Source: Paramecium octaurelia
Taxonomy: Eukaryota; Ciliophora; Oligohymenophorea; Peniculida; Parameciidae
Length of the DNA: 64,000 bases
Direction: 5' to 3'
NCBI GenBank assembly: GCA_905182995.1
Contig: CAJJDP010000136.1
Coordinates: 112,625-176,624 of the forward strand
The notes beneath the pieces were generated by a model, which was not told where the DNA came from, made no database searches, and saw nothing but the letters and a program-made list of their open reading frames with translations. Shown one piece after another: positions 21,912 through 33,147 of this stretch. The stretch's first letter is position 1; each line of letters opens with the position of its first letter. Both the position numbers and the translations under genes were made by a program.

Positions 21912-23830
21912 ATGAACGAATTTCCTGAATAAATAGATATTTCGAAACTTAGAATAGATTTAGGTCAATAATGGAATGAAATCGAATTGGAAGTGTTTTT
22001 AAAGAGTATGATTGAATGAATAAGTTGATTGTAGTCTTTAGACAATAATAATTGGCAGGAGTTGGCAGAATGCAAGAGACCTTGAGACAGCTGGGATATC
22101 AACGAACAACAACAAATTTATTGTCTGTGTATAAGAAGGTAAGATTAATTATGGATGAAGAATAAAAACTTCTTGGAATCCAATCAAAATTGTACCGCCC
22201 ATGACTTGTATCTGATATTACGAGATCATTATGAATAAAATGAATCCTGTGATATGCGAACTATTAAGAAGATTAAGAAAAATTAAAATTGTACACATTA
22301 TTGCATAAACACAAGATCGTAAGTCTATTCCTTAAAAATTTGATATCAATGATAATACATAGGATATGACCTATTATTTCAGTTAAACCTAATGCTTCAA
22401 TAACCAAAGTGTTTATGATAACAAAAACATAAGTCAAAATGTATGTATTTTTAATTTAAATTCAAGTTTTGTAAATGGATTTAACATGAATATTTTTATT
22501 CACATTTAGATTACACTTATTTTAGTCTAAACGAATTTCAATAGATGTTAACTAAAGCCAGTATTCCCTTAGGATCCAAATCAATAGCTGAATGGAGGAT
22601 AATTAAGATGGTAGAAATTCATTTCATATCCTTAGGCAGTAGGATAACCTAGAAGATTTTCTTTTTATTTCCTTCAATAAGAAATGAGTAAGTTAACTAA
22701 ATATCGATCCGTTATTCGAAACTATCTATTTGATTAGAACTATCCAATTCATAGAGACATCAGAAATCTAGATCTAATACATGACATTGTAAGGTTGGCA
22801 CCGTTCAATGTTGATTAAACGGTTTATGCTGTACATCCAATCTGCAAACATGTTCATGTCGGTAAAATCTTATCTACTAATCTACCTACTATCACAATCA
22901 AATTCTCATAACCAGAATTGGGAGTGCACAAAATATCAGACCAAAATATTTAATTGTATTTATGAATCATTTATTATCCTAAGAGAAGAGAAGTTCATTA
23001 GCAAGTAAATGAGTGATAATCGATTTGATATGCAATAATAATTAAGTTTTAATACACAGAATGAAAACAAAAATACTTTGATCTCCAGTATAGTTTAGGA
23101 ATTGGATCATTATGCTGCAGCATTCATGATTAGAATTTTATAGAGGTATCATCTCAAATATTCAGAAAATACGCTTTGGTTGGACACTTGAAATAGTTAA
23201 GTTAGAAATTGCAAGATGAACCAACTCTTATAGAAGACTAAGAATTCAAAGCGCTTTATCAATGGTCATTGTAACAAATCAGAAATTTTGATTCTGCATC
23301 CAAGCATGTTATAACTAAGTTTAGAATGAGAGGCTTGGCTGGCTATTGTAAATACGATTTCTCTATTTCAAGCTTTGCAATAGGTGAACAATAATCTCGA
23401 TAAAGTTTTGAGTATGCCTCTAGCCTACATGGAAAGAGAGTTAGACCAAAACAATGTGGAACCAGAAGAGGAGAAGAAGAACCTGGAAATCAAATAGATT
23501 ATCCATAAACAATAGGATGTATATAAATAAATTCTATTTGAAAGGAAAAAATTAATTCTCAATTAAATTCATTACTGCAGTAAAAGTTTTCATTCATAGA
23601 GAAAGATAGTTGTAATTATATTTCTTATGATTTTATATTCAACAGAATTAAAACCATTAGTTTCATCACTTTTTGGCCTATTGTATACTTTAAATAATAG
23701 TTAAGACTTGAATATGACTTAAAATGCTCATTGGCAAACATTAAAATCGTATATCTAAGAGTCACACCCTTAATAACTACAAGAGATATAGGAATCGATA
23801 CTAAGAATAGTAGGTAATAATAACAAATGA
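21912..23830 (+). CDS. LIN9: LIN9/ALY-type subunit of the MuvB (DREAM/MMB) cell-cycle transcription complex
   Basis: ATG at 21912, TGA at 23828-23830; eight introns of 29, 22, 25, 26, 25, 28, 20 and 25 nt give exactly 572 residues. A SANT-like N-terminus (WNEIELEVFL...RTTTNLLSVYKKNKNFL...LILRDHY) recalls plant ALWAYS EARLY proteins. The DIRP domain follows: SIAEWRIIKMAVGQPRRFS, then FLQQEMSKLTKYRSVIRNYL. A Tudor-like block comes next (VYAVHPICKHVHVGKIL..TITIKFSQPELGVHKISD), then helical regions. In animals LIN9 scaffolds MuvB, bound by MYB for mitotic genes or by pocket proteins for repression. MYB and LIN54-type genes are in the same window. DIRP assignment is secure; function in Paramecium is inferred. 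Confidence 0.9.
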
Positions 23831-23934
23831 CATAAATTTATTTATATTTAGAATTAAGATTTCAAAAAGTGAGAAGTTTAGAATTTTCAATTATTAGTTT
23901 CAATTTTAAGTGATTAAAAAATCGTCAAATGTCT

Positions 23935-24297
23935 GGTTTCTATCTCCAATGAGTTTTGAGTGTTTACTTATTTCTCTTAGTCTCTTTTGTATAAGAAATT
24001 AATGAAAATCTTTTATTCTTGTTCTTTTAGTCTATTAAAAGTAGGACTAAACTGTGATAAAATTTTCATTAACTTACTCGTCATTGTATTTTGAATTTTT
24101 CCTTCTATTTATTAAAGTATTTTTTTTTATAGATATATTGAATCCAACTGACTTGCCTACATTCACCTAATTCGTCTTTATTTAATTTGATAGATCGAAG
24201 CTTCCTTTGCAATTCTTATTCTTTTATACTATTTCTCCTTATCCTATTCAAAAGGGTATAATTCAGTATTTTTCAAGAAACATCTTTTTAGAAGCAT
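23935..24297 (-). CDS. Possible small basic protein, weakly supported
   Basis: On the reverse strand two frames joined by possible introns of 19 and 26 nt give a basic reading such as KEQELQRKLRSIKLNKDEL and LLIDQKNKNKRFSLISYTKE before a TGA at 23937-23935. The start is unclear because the upstream ATG lies in another frame, and more than one splicing pattern is possible. Could be a small real gene or chance open frames in AT-rich spacer. Confidence 0.25.
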
Positions 24298-24463
24298 CAG
24301 AAATGCTCTCAGTCACATTTGAGATGATCAATTAATTAATTTTTATTTTAGTATCATCACAATAATTACATATATTGATTTGAATTTATGTAAATGTAAA
24401 TGATATAATAACTATTATTAAAAAGAAATTAATAGTTTCAGAGTGGACTAACAACAGTTGACA

Positions 24464-24802
24464 ATGTTTTTTGATGATATTTCGTTCGATGCAAAGTCAA
24501 TAGTTATGATCTCTATCTAATTAATTGAGTAGACTTTAATGGTTTAAGCAATTGGGAATCTATTTTTCTAAGAGTCACGTAAGGTGATAGATAAGGTAAA
24601 TTTCTTGGAGTTTTTGAATGTTTCGGGGAACAATTAGGAGTGTATTGAGCTAATTAATACATCTTTAATTGTGATTGTCTCGAGTATTATGACCGCAATT
24701 TTGTCATTTATTCCTATATAACTTATAAAGACTAAGGATTTTATTACCATCTTGCATTGCTTTTATTTTACTATCATCATAAGTCTTCATTTTTTTTAAT
24801 GA
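24464..24802 (+). CDS. Small two-pass membrane protein
   Basis: ATG at 24464, TGA at 24800-24802, no intron, 112 residues. A helical N-terminal half (SIQLIEQTLMVQAIGNLFFQ) is followed by two hydrophobic stretches, TSLIVIVSSIMTAILSFIPI and FITILHCFYFTIIISLHFF. Family unknown. It converges with the zinc-knuckle gene (44 bp between stops). Confidence 0.6.
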
Positions 24803-24846
24803 TTGCTTCATTCGTTGTGCAGATTTAGGTTAAGCAGATTATCTGA

Positions 24847-25082
24847 TCACTCAAACATAATAAAATACATATGTTAATTCGATGCCCTTCTTGTAAGAAT
24901 TGCTTTTCGATATGGTCTTGGTCCTTTAATATTCATACATTTATATTAAAATGTCCCCAATTAGCCACATTCATGGCAGTAACAGCTTTTCCTTCTTAAT
25001 GGTCCTGCTATTGTTTTCTATTGTAAAACAAAAGGTTTTTGTTAACTTCTTGATTTTTATCTTTTTTTTGCTTGCCGGTCAT
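24847..25082 (-). CDS. CCHC zinc-knuckle protein (ZCCHC10-like)
   Basis: ATG at 25082, TGA at 24849-24847, one 29-nt intron, 68 residues. A single zinc knuckle C-x2-C-x4-H-x4-C is seen as CHECGQLGHFQYKC, preceded by basic RRKSCY and followed by RPYRKAILTRR. The knuckle with a downstream RP-x-R element resembles the small ZCCHC10 family of nucleic-acid-binding proteins. A further 19-nt intron could extend the C-terminus to 24777, but that would run into the neighbouring gene, so the shorter form is preferred. Confidence 0.7.
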
Positions 25083-25713
25083 GAGATCTTAACGTATTAG
25101 ACAATCTGAAAGTCATGCTCAAAGGAGAATTAAGACCTGAGTTACCTTCTGATTAGTTTACTCCTTCGAGATGTAATTAATTCATGATTTATTAAATATA
25201 TCAATTATCATAACCATTTCCAACTAAAATTTAGAAACTGCATAAATAATTTTGATAGTTCTCAACTCATTTTTTGAAACCCTCCTCTAAAGTTTCAAAA
25301 TTAAAAATTAAAGATCAATGTATCTTTTGTTCATACTATATTTATCATTCTAATTGATCATATTGATGATATAGGGATAAAAATACTCTTACTGCTTAAT
25401 ATTATTTTGAATTATAATAAACTCAAAACTCAGAGATCTTTCAGATACCGTTGAATAGCTGAATGGATCGCCAAAATATTATAAATTACAATAAGAATTG
25501 ATAATATTAGAAATTTCATTTAGCTTTGTTATAATTAAATAGCCTATCCCTGCTCTTGACAATTTCTCAAAAATTGGGTTTAACCCAAGAGTAGGATTAA
25601 ATAGATTTTTAAGCAATAAGTGGTTAAAATTTATAATTGAACAAAAGTCATTAATTTGAAGGTTATCTCAAATAATAATATGAATCTCCTTAACAAGAAG
25701 AAAATGTGTAAAA
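25083..25713 (+). other. Intergenic, AT-rich, no gene seen
   Basis: About 630 bp. Both strands were scanned for frames with TGA-only stops; none had convincing coding character. Confidence 0.4.
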
Positions 25714-26384
25714 TTGAAAGAAAACTATAAATATGATAAGAATTCAATAGCGAAATACCACAAACCATTATATTTAAACCACATAAATATACAAAAAAAG
25801 ATAACAATTATTAAAAAGAGTGAGATATCAGAATTAATATCATCTTGCTCTTCAACTGTTTCAACATTGATAAAAAAAGGGATGATGAAGATTTGATTGA
25901 AATTTACCCTATATTATATGAAAAGAAAGTCAAAAAAAATGAAAAAAAGAAGAATTATACGATTTTAAATGCCTGGTTCATTGCATTTTTGAGATTTGTA
26001 AAGTATAGCAATATTTAAGCAGTTAATTAAATGTTAGATTAGGACAAATCTTAAATCGTTCAATGAATAAGGGCAATGTGCCATCCATATAGGAGTGATG
26101 ATACAATCAATTGAAATGGTCAAATTACTATTATATTATAGAGCTAATTTAAATGCAGGAGACTTCTTTCTTTAAAAACCACTTATTTTGCTTTGGTGAC
26201 TGATAATTTACAGATACTTAGATTGTTACTTGTTTTTAGAGCCTCTCCATGGGATCAAAAATTAAGAGATTATTTCGTTTGTTGTAGAAGTGAAGATGCA
26301 AACAATCTTATAAAACTAGCCTCATATCTTAAAATATATAATAAGGATGCTGAGTGTTTATTAAATATGGAAAATATCAAATAA
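25714..26384 (+). pseudogene. Ankyrin-repeat gene with frame breaks
   Basis: Ankyrin-like units are readable in pieces: QCAIHIGVMIQSIEMVKLLL with YYRANLNAGD, then FALVTDNLQILRLLLVFRAS, preceded by VKYSNIQAVNQMLDQDKSQ. The pieces lie in different frames. Breaks fall near 25880 (an A/G run), 26060 and 26195 (a T run). None of these three places has a GT...AG pair of normal size that restores the frame, although a 20-nt intron near 26000 is an alternative for part of it. Likely a decaying gene, or a real gene with assembly indels. Function of a working copy would be protein binding. Confidence 0.5.
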
Positions 26385-26600
26385 CAATGAATTAGTATTG
26401 AATCACCGAAATTATATATTGAATCTGATTTTATATTCTTTCTTATATTTTAACATGAGTTCTTCATTTGAATTAAAATTTTAATTATAATTACAATTAA
26501 TATAAAAAAAAAATATTTATTATTTACATTTTTTAATAGAAATGAAACATTTTTTAATAATTGGAATTAAGCTTGATTTGTTACATAATTATTTCTAAAA

Positions 26601-27410
26601 ATGTAGATGGAATCAAATTTCAATTTGAATGATCCTTCGGAATAACTAGATAAACCCCTCAATACTTAATATCATATATCATAAGAGATAGACTCGAGCA
26701 ATCACGATATTTTGACTCAAAATTTATATCCTTCAGGGCTTGAAGAACCAGGAAGCAGGTATCTAAAAAAACAGAATCTTTTACACTCTGACAAGATCAA
26801 TCCTAAGGTTCATTCTCAACTTTTGTATCAAGCTTCTAAAGAACAAGGTAAACACGAAGATGTTTGCAGTAAGCATTGTGATCAATCACAATATCTTTAA
26901 GAATATTAAATATATTAAATTTAAAATAACTCTTCACAAATTACTTTAACAAGATCTTAGAATAATCAAAAAAAATTTTCGCTTAAGCAAATGAGGAGTG
27001 AACATCAACTATTTGAAGCCATATACTAGCAAATTGTCTTTACCTAATTTATTATTTATTAGATAGTTGAAATGTTTGATACATAATTGGATTTGAAATA
27101 AGTAAAACAATTTTGCAAAAAGACTTAAAATTCCTATGCTTTCATCTATTAGAATGTTCATTTACTTGTTGAAGTAATATTTGGTAATAATAAATTCATT
27201 GAACAAGCTAAAACAAATAAGTTAGTAATTTAGCATCCTCTCAATAATAAAATAATTTAATATTTATTTGCTAAAATAAGAGTTGAGCTCAATATGGAAG
27301 CAAAGTTGTAAGAATTTAAACGCCTTGTTTAATATCTCAAAGAATAGCAGTATATAGATATAAATATTTAATAAAGATGTAATTTATAATAAAAATAAAA
27401 AAAAAGATGA
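26601..27410 (+). CDS. Gln-rich protein of unknown function
   Basis: ATG at 26601, TGA at 27408-27410, no intron, 269 residues. The N-terminal half is polar and probably disordered (Asn, Ser, Gln, Glu). From residue 145 onward it becomes helical (FEAIYQQIVFTQFIIYQIVE, VHLLVEVIFGNNKFIEQ) and ends in a basic Gln/Lys stretch. No membrane span, signal peptide or known motif. It converges with the B-box-WD40 gene. Confidence 0.65.
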
Positions 27411-27486
27411 ATGATAAATGAAAGAAAAAATCAAATGCTAAAGAGAGACAGTGAAATTAATTCATAAGAATTTAATGATAAAATGA

Positions 27487-29262
27487 TCAATTCATTAAAA
27501 TGGATCTTTGTGTAACTCTTATCCTATGATCCCAACTTCCACTAATGACTAGCTCTCTTTCAGGCATATATTCCAGTGCGCTAATTTATTCGGAATGTCT
27601 TTTTGCAGTTAAGATAGTCTTTCCTGTTGCAATGTCCCAACATCTAATAGTTCTATCAGCTCCACCAGACCATAATTATCTATTTTCGATATCAAATGCT
27701 AGACAAGTGACTGCTTCTTAATGTCCGGCAAAAACGTGCAGTTTAATGGCTCTATCCAGATTCCATATAATAATTTTTCTATCTGCTCCTCCCGAAGCAA
27801 TGACTGACATAAATTCTCCCATCAGCGATTCTTGTAGATACTTCAAACATAATATTTCTCCGGTATGTCCTTCTAATTAATCTCTGCAATAGCCATTTAA
27901 TATGTTGAACACACTTAGAATGTTCTCACCTCCACTAACGATAAGTCCCTTGGCTTAAACATAACATAATGCTCTAACTTTTGAACTATTTTACATTGTG
28001 AGTTTTAACTTAGGCCTATTAGTTGTCCATATTTTAATTGTGCTGTCTAAACTACCTGATGCTAATTATTCTAAATCCTTTAAATACACCAAAGCCTTAA
28101 CAGGTTGCAAATGTCCAACTAACACACTTTCACATATCATTCTTTAATAATTCCAAATTCTCACTGTTTGATCTGCACTTGCGCTACCGAAACTGCTTTC
28201 ATTAATTTTAGTTAATGCCCACACATCTCCTGAATGTTCATTCATCTACCCCAATGCCAATCCTCCGTCAATATCCCATATTTTGATGATGCCACCTCCC
28301 CCAGCAGAGATTAAAGAAGATTAAGAGAAGATACAAATGCAAGTCACGATATCTGTGTGTCCACTTAATACTGTATTGATGGCTTTTGCATAAATGTATC
28401 TGGTTCCGCTGTTTTCTGCTGAACTTCGGTTTTTTGGCAGATTGAATCCTTCCTCTGCTTTATAAACTCTTACAGACTTTCTTTCTGGTTGTTAATGATC
28501 TCTCAATAACTCCATTGCATTTCTTTTGAATTCGCTCATTGGGTAAATAGCTGATTTGACTAACTCTGGCTCCTAGTCTAGTTGTACATTCATGGCTCGC
28601 TTTTATTCTATTTGGAATTCATTGTTCTTGAATAAATTATAAGACTACAGTGCTTTTCCAAGAGCTGTTTTTACGATTGCATAAAAATGATCAGTCCGCA
28701 TATATAACTGATTTTCCAGAACTTGTTTCGAAATTATTTCAGCCTTTTTGGTTAGAGTGGGTAAAATGTTGCCAAGCATCTTTTCTTGAAAATCCATCAT
28801 TATTCCAAATTGATTTTCATTTATTGGTCGCACTCTCGTTGTGTAAGGGGCTACCATATTTAAGTGTTCAGATATTACTCCGAGCAAACTGCCTATATCA
28901 GTTTCATACTATTTATAATAGGAATTTGTATAATCCAAAGCAGAAGAACAGAAGTCATCCACTTCAGCATTTATTCGAGATTTCAGAATATCAGATAGTT
29001 TGATCAATTGCTTCTTGAGTTAGTCCTTCTCGATTGTCATATGATTTTGAATGGAGTATAATTTGGCTTTGAGAGTATCTAGGTCCTTTTCGAGCAACTA
29101 TGGTACTTATTTTATTTGATAATCCATATCAGACAGACTTTGAATCAACGGGTAATGCTGAGCATTATGCTTGATCATACACTAATTACACAATAATTTC
29201 TAGTTGCAATCTTTGACTTAGCAGATCAGAGTATAAGGAGCATTGTGTTCGAAGCATTTCAT
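27487..29262 (-). CDS. B-box / coiled-coil / WD40 protein
   Basis: ATG at 29262, TGA at 27489-27487, no intron, 591 residues. Residues 1-40 form a B-box-type zinc finger (CFEHNAPYTLIC, CNQKLLCNQC, KHNAQH). A coiled coil follows (LLEKDLDTLKAKLYSIQ), then a helical spacer. From about residue 280 there are seven WD40-type blades with GH...WD ends: LSGHTDIVTCICIF, IIKIWDI, GSASADQTVRIWNY, ASGSLDSTIKIW, ASGGADRKIIIWNL, WSGGADRTIRCWDI, VISGSWDHRIRV. The layout recalls TRIM-like proteins that carry a propeller instead of SPRY, but there is no RING. Probably a protein-binding scaffold; partner unknown. Confidence 0.88.
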
Positions 29263-29356
29263 TAATTAATTTTATAATTACAGTTTTACATTTAGGTTCT
29301 AAATGCAAGCAGTATATAAAACAATGTAATAATTATTTTAAAGAGATTTATTATTT

Positions 29357-31344
29357 TCAATACAAAGCAGTAAACTCTATTTCTGGAAGCGGTCTCTCTT
29401 CCTGCTTAATTTGCATTTGCTTTAACATTCTTGAATAAAGAATGTCGTAATGACCCTCATTATATTTCAAACTAATGAAGTTGGCTTGATCGTTCCTCAC
29501 CTTATTAAGTTTCGGTTCAAGCGTTTACATCGATTGGATTGGATGTTTATCTGAAAAATTAATCAACTTCACCTTCAATTAAGTTATTTCACAAAAGAAT
29601 TATATTGATAAAAAATCTCCTTCCTCCTCAAAACTACTGTTCCTCTCTAAGAATTCCTCTGAAGTGTTCTCATCCAAGAAGTTCTGATATTCTCCTTGTT
29701 TAGAGTATAACTTATAACTCTATATTATCGTTGAACGCATAAAGATAATGAGCATGTCATAAAAGCCATTCACTTTATTAATGTAATGAAGGATCACTTC
29801 TGAAAACATGAGCAAATCATTATTAAACTTTTTACTTAGCTTTTTCAACTCTTGAAAGATTTTCTTTATCAAAGTAAAGACCATTGGTCTATCAATCATC
29901 GTAGCCCTTCATTTTGTAAAATATTTACTTGTTCCAATAGATCTCATGAGCCACAAACTAATTCAACACTGCATCAAATAGGTTATTAATGCACATCAAC
30001 TCCAAGTAAGGAAAGAGTAAACTTGAAAATAAGCAATTGCCATCCCCTCTTACTCTTCTTAAATACTAAAACCCATCTATATACTACTTACAGGAAATTA
30101 TGTAACGATCAATTAAATGATTGATTTCTCAGCCACCAAATCAGATACACAATCTGTATTCTCTAACCTTTCCACTGCCCCAAAGTAATCCACCTTCATT
30201 CCCTCTAATCGATTTTAACGAACTTAGTTCATCCTCTCCAACACTTCAAACTATAAAGCCGAACAACGTTGACTTGGTTGACTTATTTATTTAAATGATT
30301 GGAGTTCTAATTAATTATAATAATACATTTCTCTCCTCTCTATAATGTTTTGGTAGTCACAAAATTGCTTATTTTTTCTGGGTTTTCCATAATGGTCTCT
30401 TCTTCATCATTAAACTTCACTAATTTCAAGGTTTCACAAAGATTGTTTTAACAATTTTCTTCTTTTTACCCCTTCAATTAATCTGCTGCTATTTTTGATT
30501 AACTCAGAGTATTTTATTACTATGTTATTATGGGATCAGACCGAATTTATTCAACCTCTATCTGTTATTTTATTGGCGATTCCCTCTAATTCTCTGTTTT
30601 TTTAAACCCAATAGATCTCTCAAAATTTTTCATTTAGGAAATATCCCTATTCTTCAAGTCCATTAAAGTTAATTCTCCTATTATTATTGATTTTACAGCA
30701 TATTAATGTTCCATATTTTATTTTTCTTGATCCCCAAATCTGGGTTCCATTAGAACTTCCTAGATTTATCCCTACTGCTCAACAAGCTTATCATAAAAGT
30801 TCATCTAATTCACCATCTATTGTTAATCAGATTTTTTATTCTATTCCAAAGAAGAGCAGGTTTAGAACTTGGATTCCATTTATAATGCTGCATCATCAAG
30901 AAACAATTTATGATTAATTGGTACAGTTTCATTCATATCTGGCAGTTGCTCTGTTTTTATTATGTTTCCTTGTTTGTAAAAATGGTTGTAATTCTACTAG
31001 TTATGATATGGCATTTGAGGCTTGCCAGTCAAGTTGGTTGTGTATGATTTATTCATATATTCATTAGGTTTTGAATTTGATCGATCGCATTAAGGACTAT
31101 TTGGAATTTAAGAAGGAAATCTTGACACAATATTAGAGTTCTTTATTTGTTAGCTTGAATTTTAAGTGTCGAAAATCTTAGGCTTTTGATGATCCTTAAT
31201 AATGTTATTAGTGCCACCTTACAAAAAAAGATCTCTATTTGTGATTCTAATCTAAGAATCTTAGTAAGGATTTTAAGATCTGTAGTCATTAAAGCCTGTT
31301 TACAATTCTGGCTATCTTTATTGGCTCGTCTGGTTGTTGTACAT
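29357..31344 (-). CDS. Otubain-type deubiquitinase with long disordered N-terminus
   Basis: ATG at 31344, TGA at 29359-29357; introns of 21, 20, 23 and 22 nt give 633 residues. The catalytic core begins YIDGFQYLRRVRGDGNCLFS, holding the Asp and Cys of the OTU active site, then LLFPYLELM, and ends with YNEGHYDILYS, holding the His. This matches peptidase family C65 (OTUB1/OTUB2), cytosolic enzymes that cleave or block ubiquitin chains. The first 320 residues are Gln/Asn/Ser-rich, with many glutamines from TAA/TAG, and have no counterpart in animal OTUB1, though that protein also has a short functional N-terminal arm. An internal ATG at 30390 could give a shorter form. Confidence 0.88.
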
Positions 31345-31549
31345 ATGTTCCATTTTTCCTGATTTCTGATACATTTTCAAAATTTTATAAACTAATTTAA
31401 TTTCAATACTCACACTCATTTGAATTACGAGTAGTTATTAAATATATCAATATATTTTCAAGATGTATTTGGATCAAATATTATACGAGCAAGTTACTAA
31501 TTATAGATGCTAATATATTATTTAATTATTTAATATTCTGGAATTAAAA

Positions 31550-32084
31550 ATGGATAGTGTGAAGAAGGAACACTCATACACCTATTGGGTTAAAAATGAC
31601 CCCAATCATCCCAAAATAGATTGCTAACCAAAGAAGGTGGAAGACCCTTCTCAAGTATAACAAGTGCAAACTATAGGATCTCAATGGAATGTATCAGGAA
31701 CATGGGAAGAAAAGAAAGTGCCAATGAACGAACTCAAGAAATCCCTTGAAAATATCATAGGAGTAAGAGTTACATTTAATATCTATTTTTAGATGAAGAT
31801 CGGTTAAACCAAGATTTCAGCAGTCGAATCTGTTGATGGAGAAGCTCATCTATATTTGAGCAGAGGTAAGAAGAGAATGGGTTATCACTTGAAAATCACA
31901 TATGCATTAGAAGACGACGGATAAATTAAATACACAGACTTTACTGATGATGGAGATAGAGATGTAAGAATTGAAAATATATTATAAGTATGTGCTCGAA
32001 GATGTCACTGATTAGACAGTCAAGCATTAAATCGAGGACTTACATTTAATAACCAAAGAATTTGTAGAAATGTTTAAGAATTGA
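31550..32084 (+). CDS. AHA1-type activator of Hsp90 ATPase (N-terminal domain only)
   Basis: ATG at 31550, TGA at 32082-32084, introns of 30 nt (31763-31792) and 25 nt (31964-31988), 159 residues. GSQWNVSGTWEEKKVPMNEL, ISAVESVDGEAHLYLSRGKK and GYHLKITYALE fit the N-terminal domain of AHA1 (W-N.NWHWEEK ... GEA....RKGK....Y...). This domain binds the Hsp90 middle domain and stimulates its ATPase. The C-terminal AHA1 domain is absent, as in the yeast Hch1 form. The 30-nt intron is 3n and contains no TGA. Confidence 0.85.
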
Positions 32085-32515
32085 CTGTATTAAATTGTGT
32101 ATTTAATTTATTATTACAAAACTTTCCTGAAATAGGTTTTTAGATTAATCTATTCTTTTTGTTTTTAGAATCATTCTTTAGTCCATTAAGATGAAAGCCT
32201 AAATCCTTAATTAAAAATAGAAAGTCTTCTGTATTTAAATGAAATCCTCATCTAATGTATTTTGAATTCTTAAATAAATTATCCCATTGTAAGGTTTTTT
32301 CAAATGGTTTCACATATGTAAAATCATATCCACCAGTAAGCAACTGTTTTAGATAAATAATTTATTTATTATTTTTTCAAGAAAAGAACTAATTGCATTA
32401 CAGTCATATTTATGTAATTGACAAAAGCTAATTGATTCTCTTTCTCTGAAAAAATTTGATTTTTAAGTAGAAATTCAGTTGAAGTAAGCATTAATAAATT
32501 GGTAATTCGATAATT
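32085..32515 (-). pseudogene. Possible gene remnant with in-frame TGA
   Basis: Reverse frame reads LLTGGYDFTYVKPFEKTLQW and KNSKYIR, then TGA, then GFHLNTEDFLFLIKDLGFHL and QKPISGKFCNNK. Coding character is similar on both sides of the TGA, no normal-sized intron removes it, and no convincing start exists. It may be a decayed gene or the last exon of something I cannot join. Family unknown. Confidence 0.3.
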
Positions 32516-32651
32516 AATGTTACATGATCAAACGACACATAATACATTGAAAATAATAAATATTATGATAAAGCAATCTCTGAAGTATCTTATAAATAAT
32601 AAATAATGTTGCGTAATTAAAATATGTTAAAATGTAATACTACTTTAAATA

Positions 32652-33103
32652 TCAGAATAAACTGTGTATTTACAAGCCGTCTTAATCGTAATCATCTAAG
32701 GTGTAGAGGTTTGGCAAAGCTTTATAAATTAATTTATAGTATTGTTGTGTTTGGCATATTGGGTTGAAAAGCAATCTCAATTCTAATAGGTTTGCATCTG
32801 CAAGCAATTTCATATTGGCATCATCGACAATCTGATTGCTAGTTCAAATATGAATGGTATTTACTCTTAGAGAGAAAGTATTTTCAATTTTTTGAGATGG
32901 GCTATTTCTTTGAAGCATTGGTTGGTTAATTCGTTTGATTCTGCAATCAATATTTCGATATCTTGTTGATCGGCGAGAAAGGAGAGATCTTTGAGTTTCA
33001 GTCCGCTGACATCTAATACTTTAAGGTTGGGTTTGAGGGGCAACTTGAGTGTTCTGACTTATTTCTGATAGTGTAATTCTTTATTATATTCTTAATTTTC
33101 CAT
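32652..33103 (-). CDS. Short leucine-rich-repeat protein
   Basis: ATG at 33103, TGA at 32654-32652, one 26-nt intron, 141 residues. LRR units: LKVLDVSGLKLKDLSFL, IEILIAESNELTN, LKILSLQDNQIVDDA, LLELRLLFNPICQ, ending LPNLYTLDDYD. The ending NP-x-x...Y..L..LP.L..LD is the typical capping motif of small SDS22/U2A'-like LRR proteins. Likely a protein-interaction subunit; partner unknown. Confidence 0.75.
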
Positions 33104-33147
33104 AGGTATTTTAATTAATGTGAATAATTGAATATTAATAATGTAAA

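Noticed and set aside
24777..24846. Extra C-terminal exon of the zinc-knuckle gene
   Set aside because: It would need a 19-nt intron and would overlap the convergent neighbour's coding end; the shorter model is simpler.
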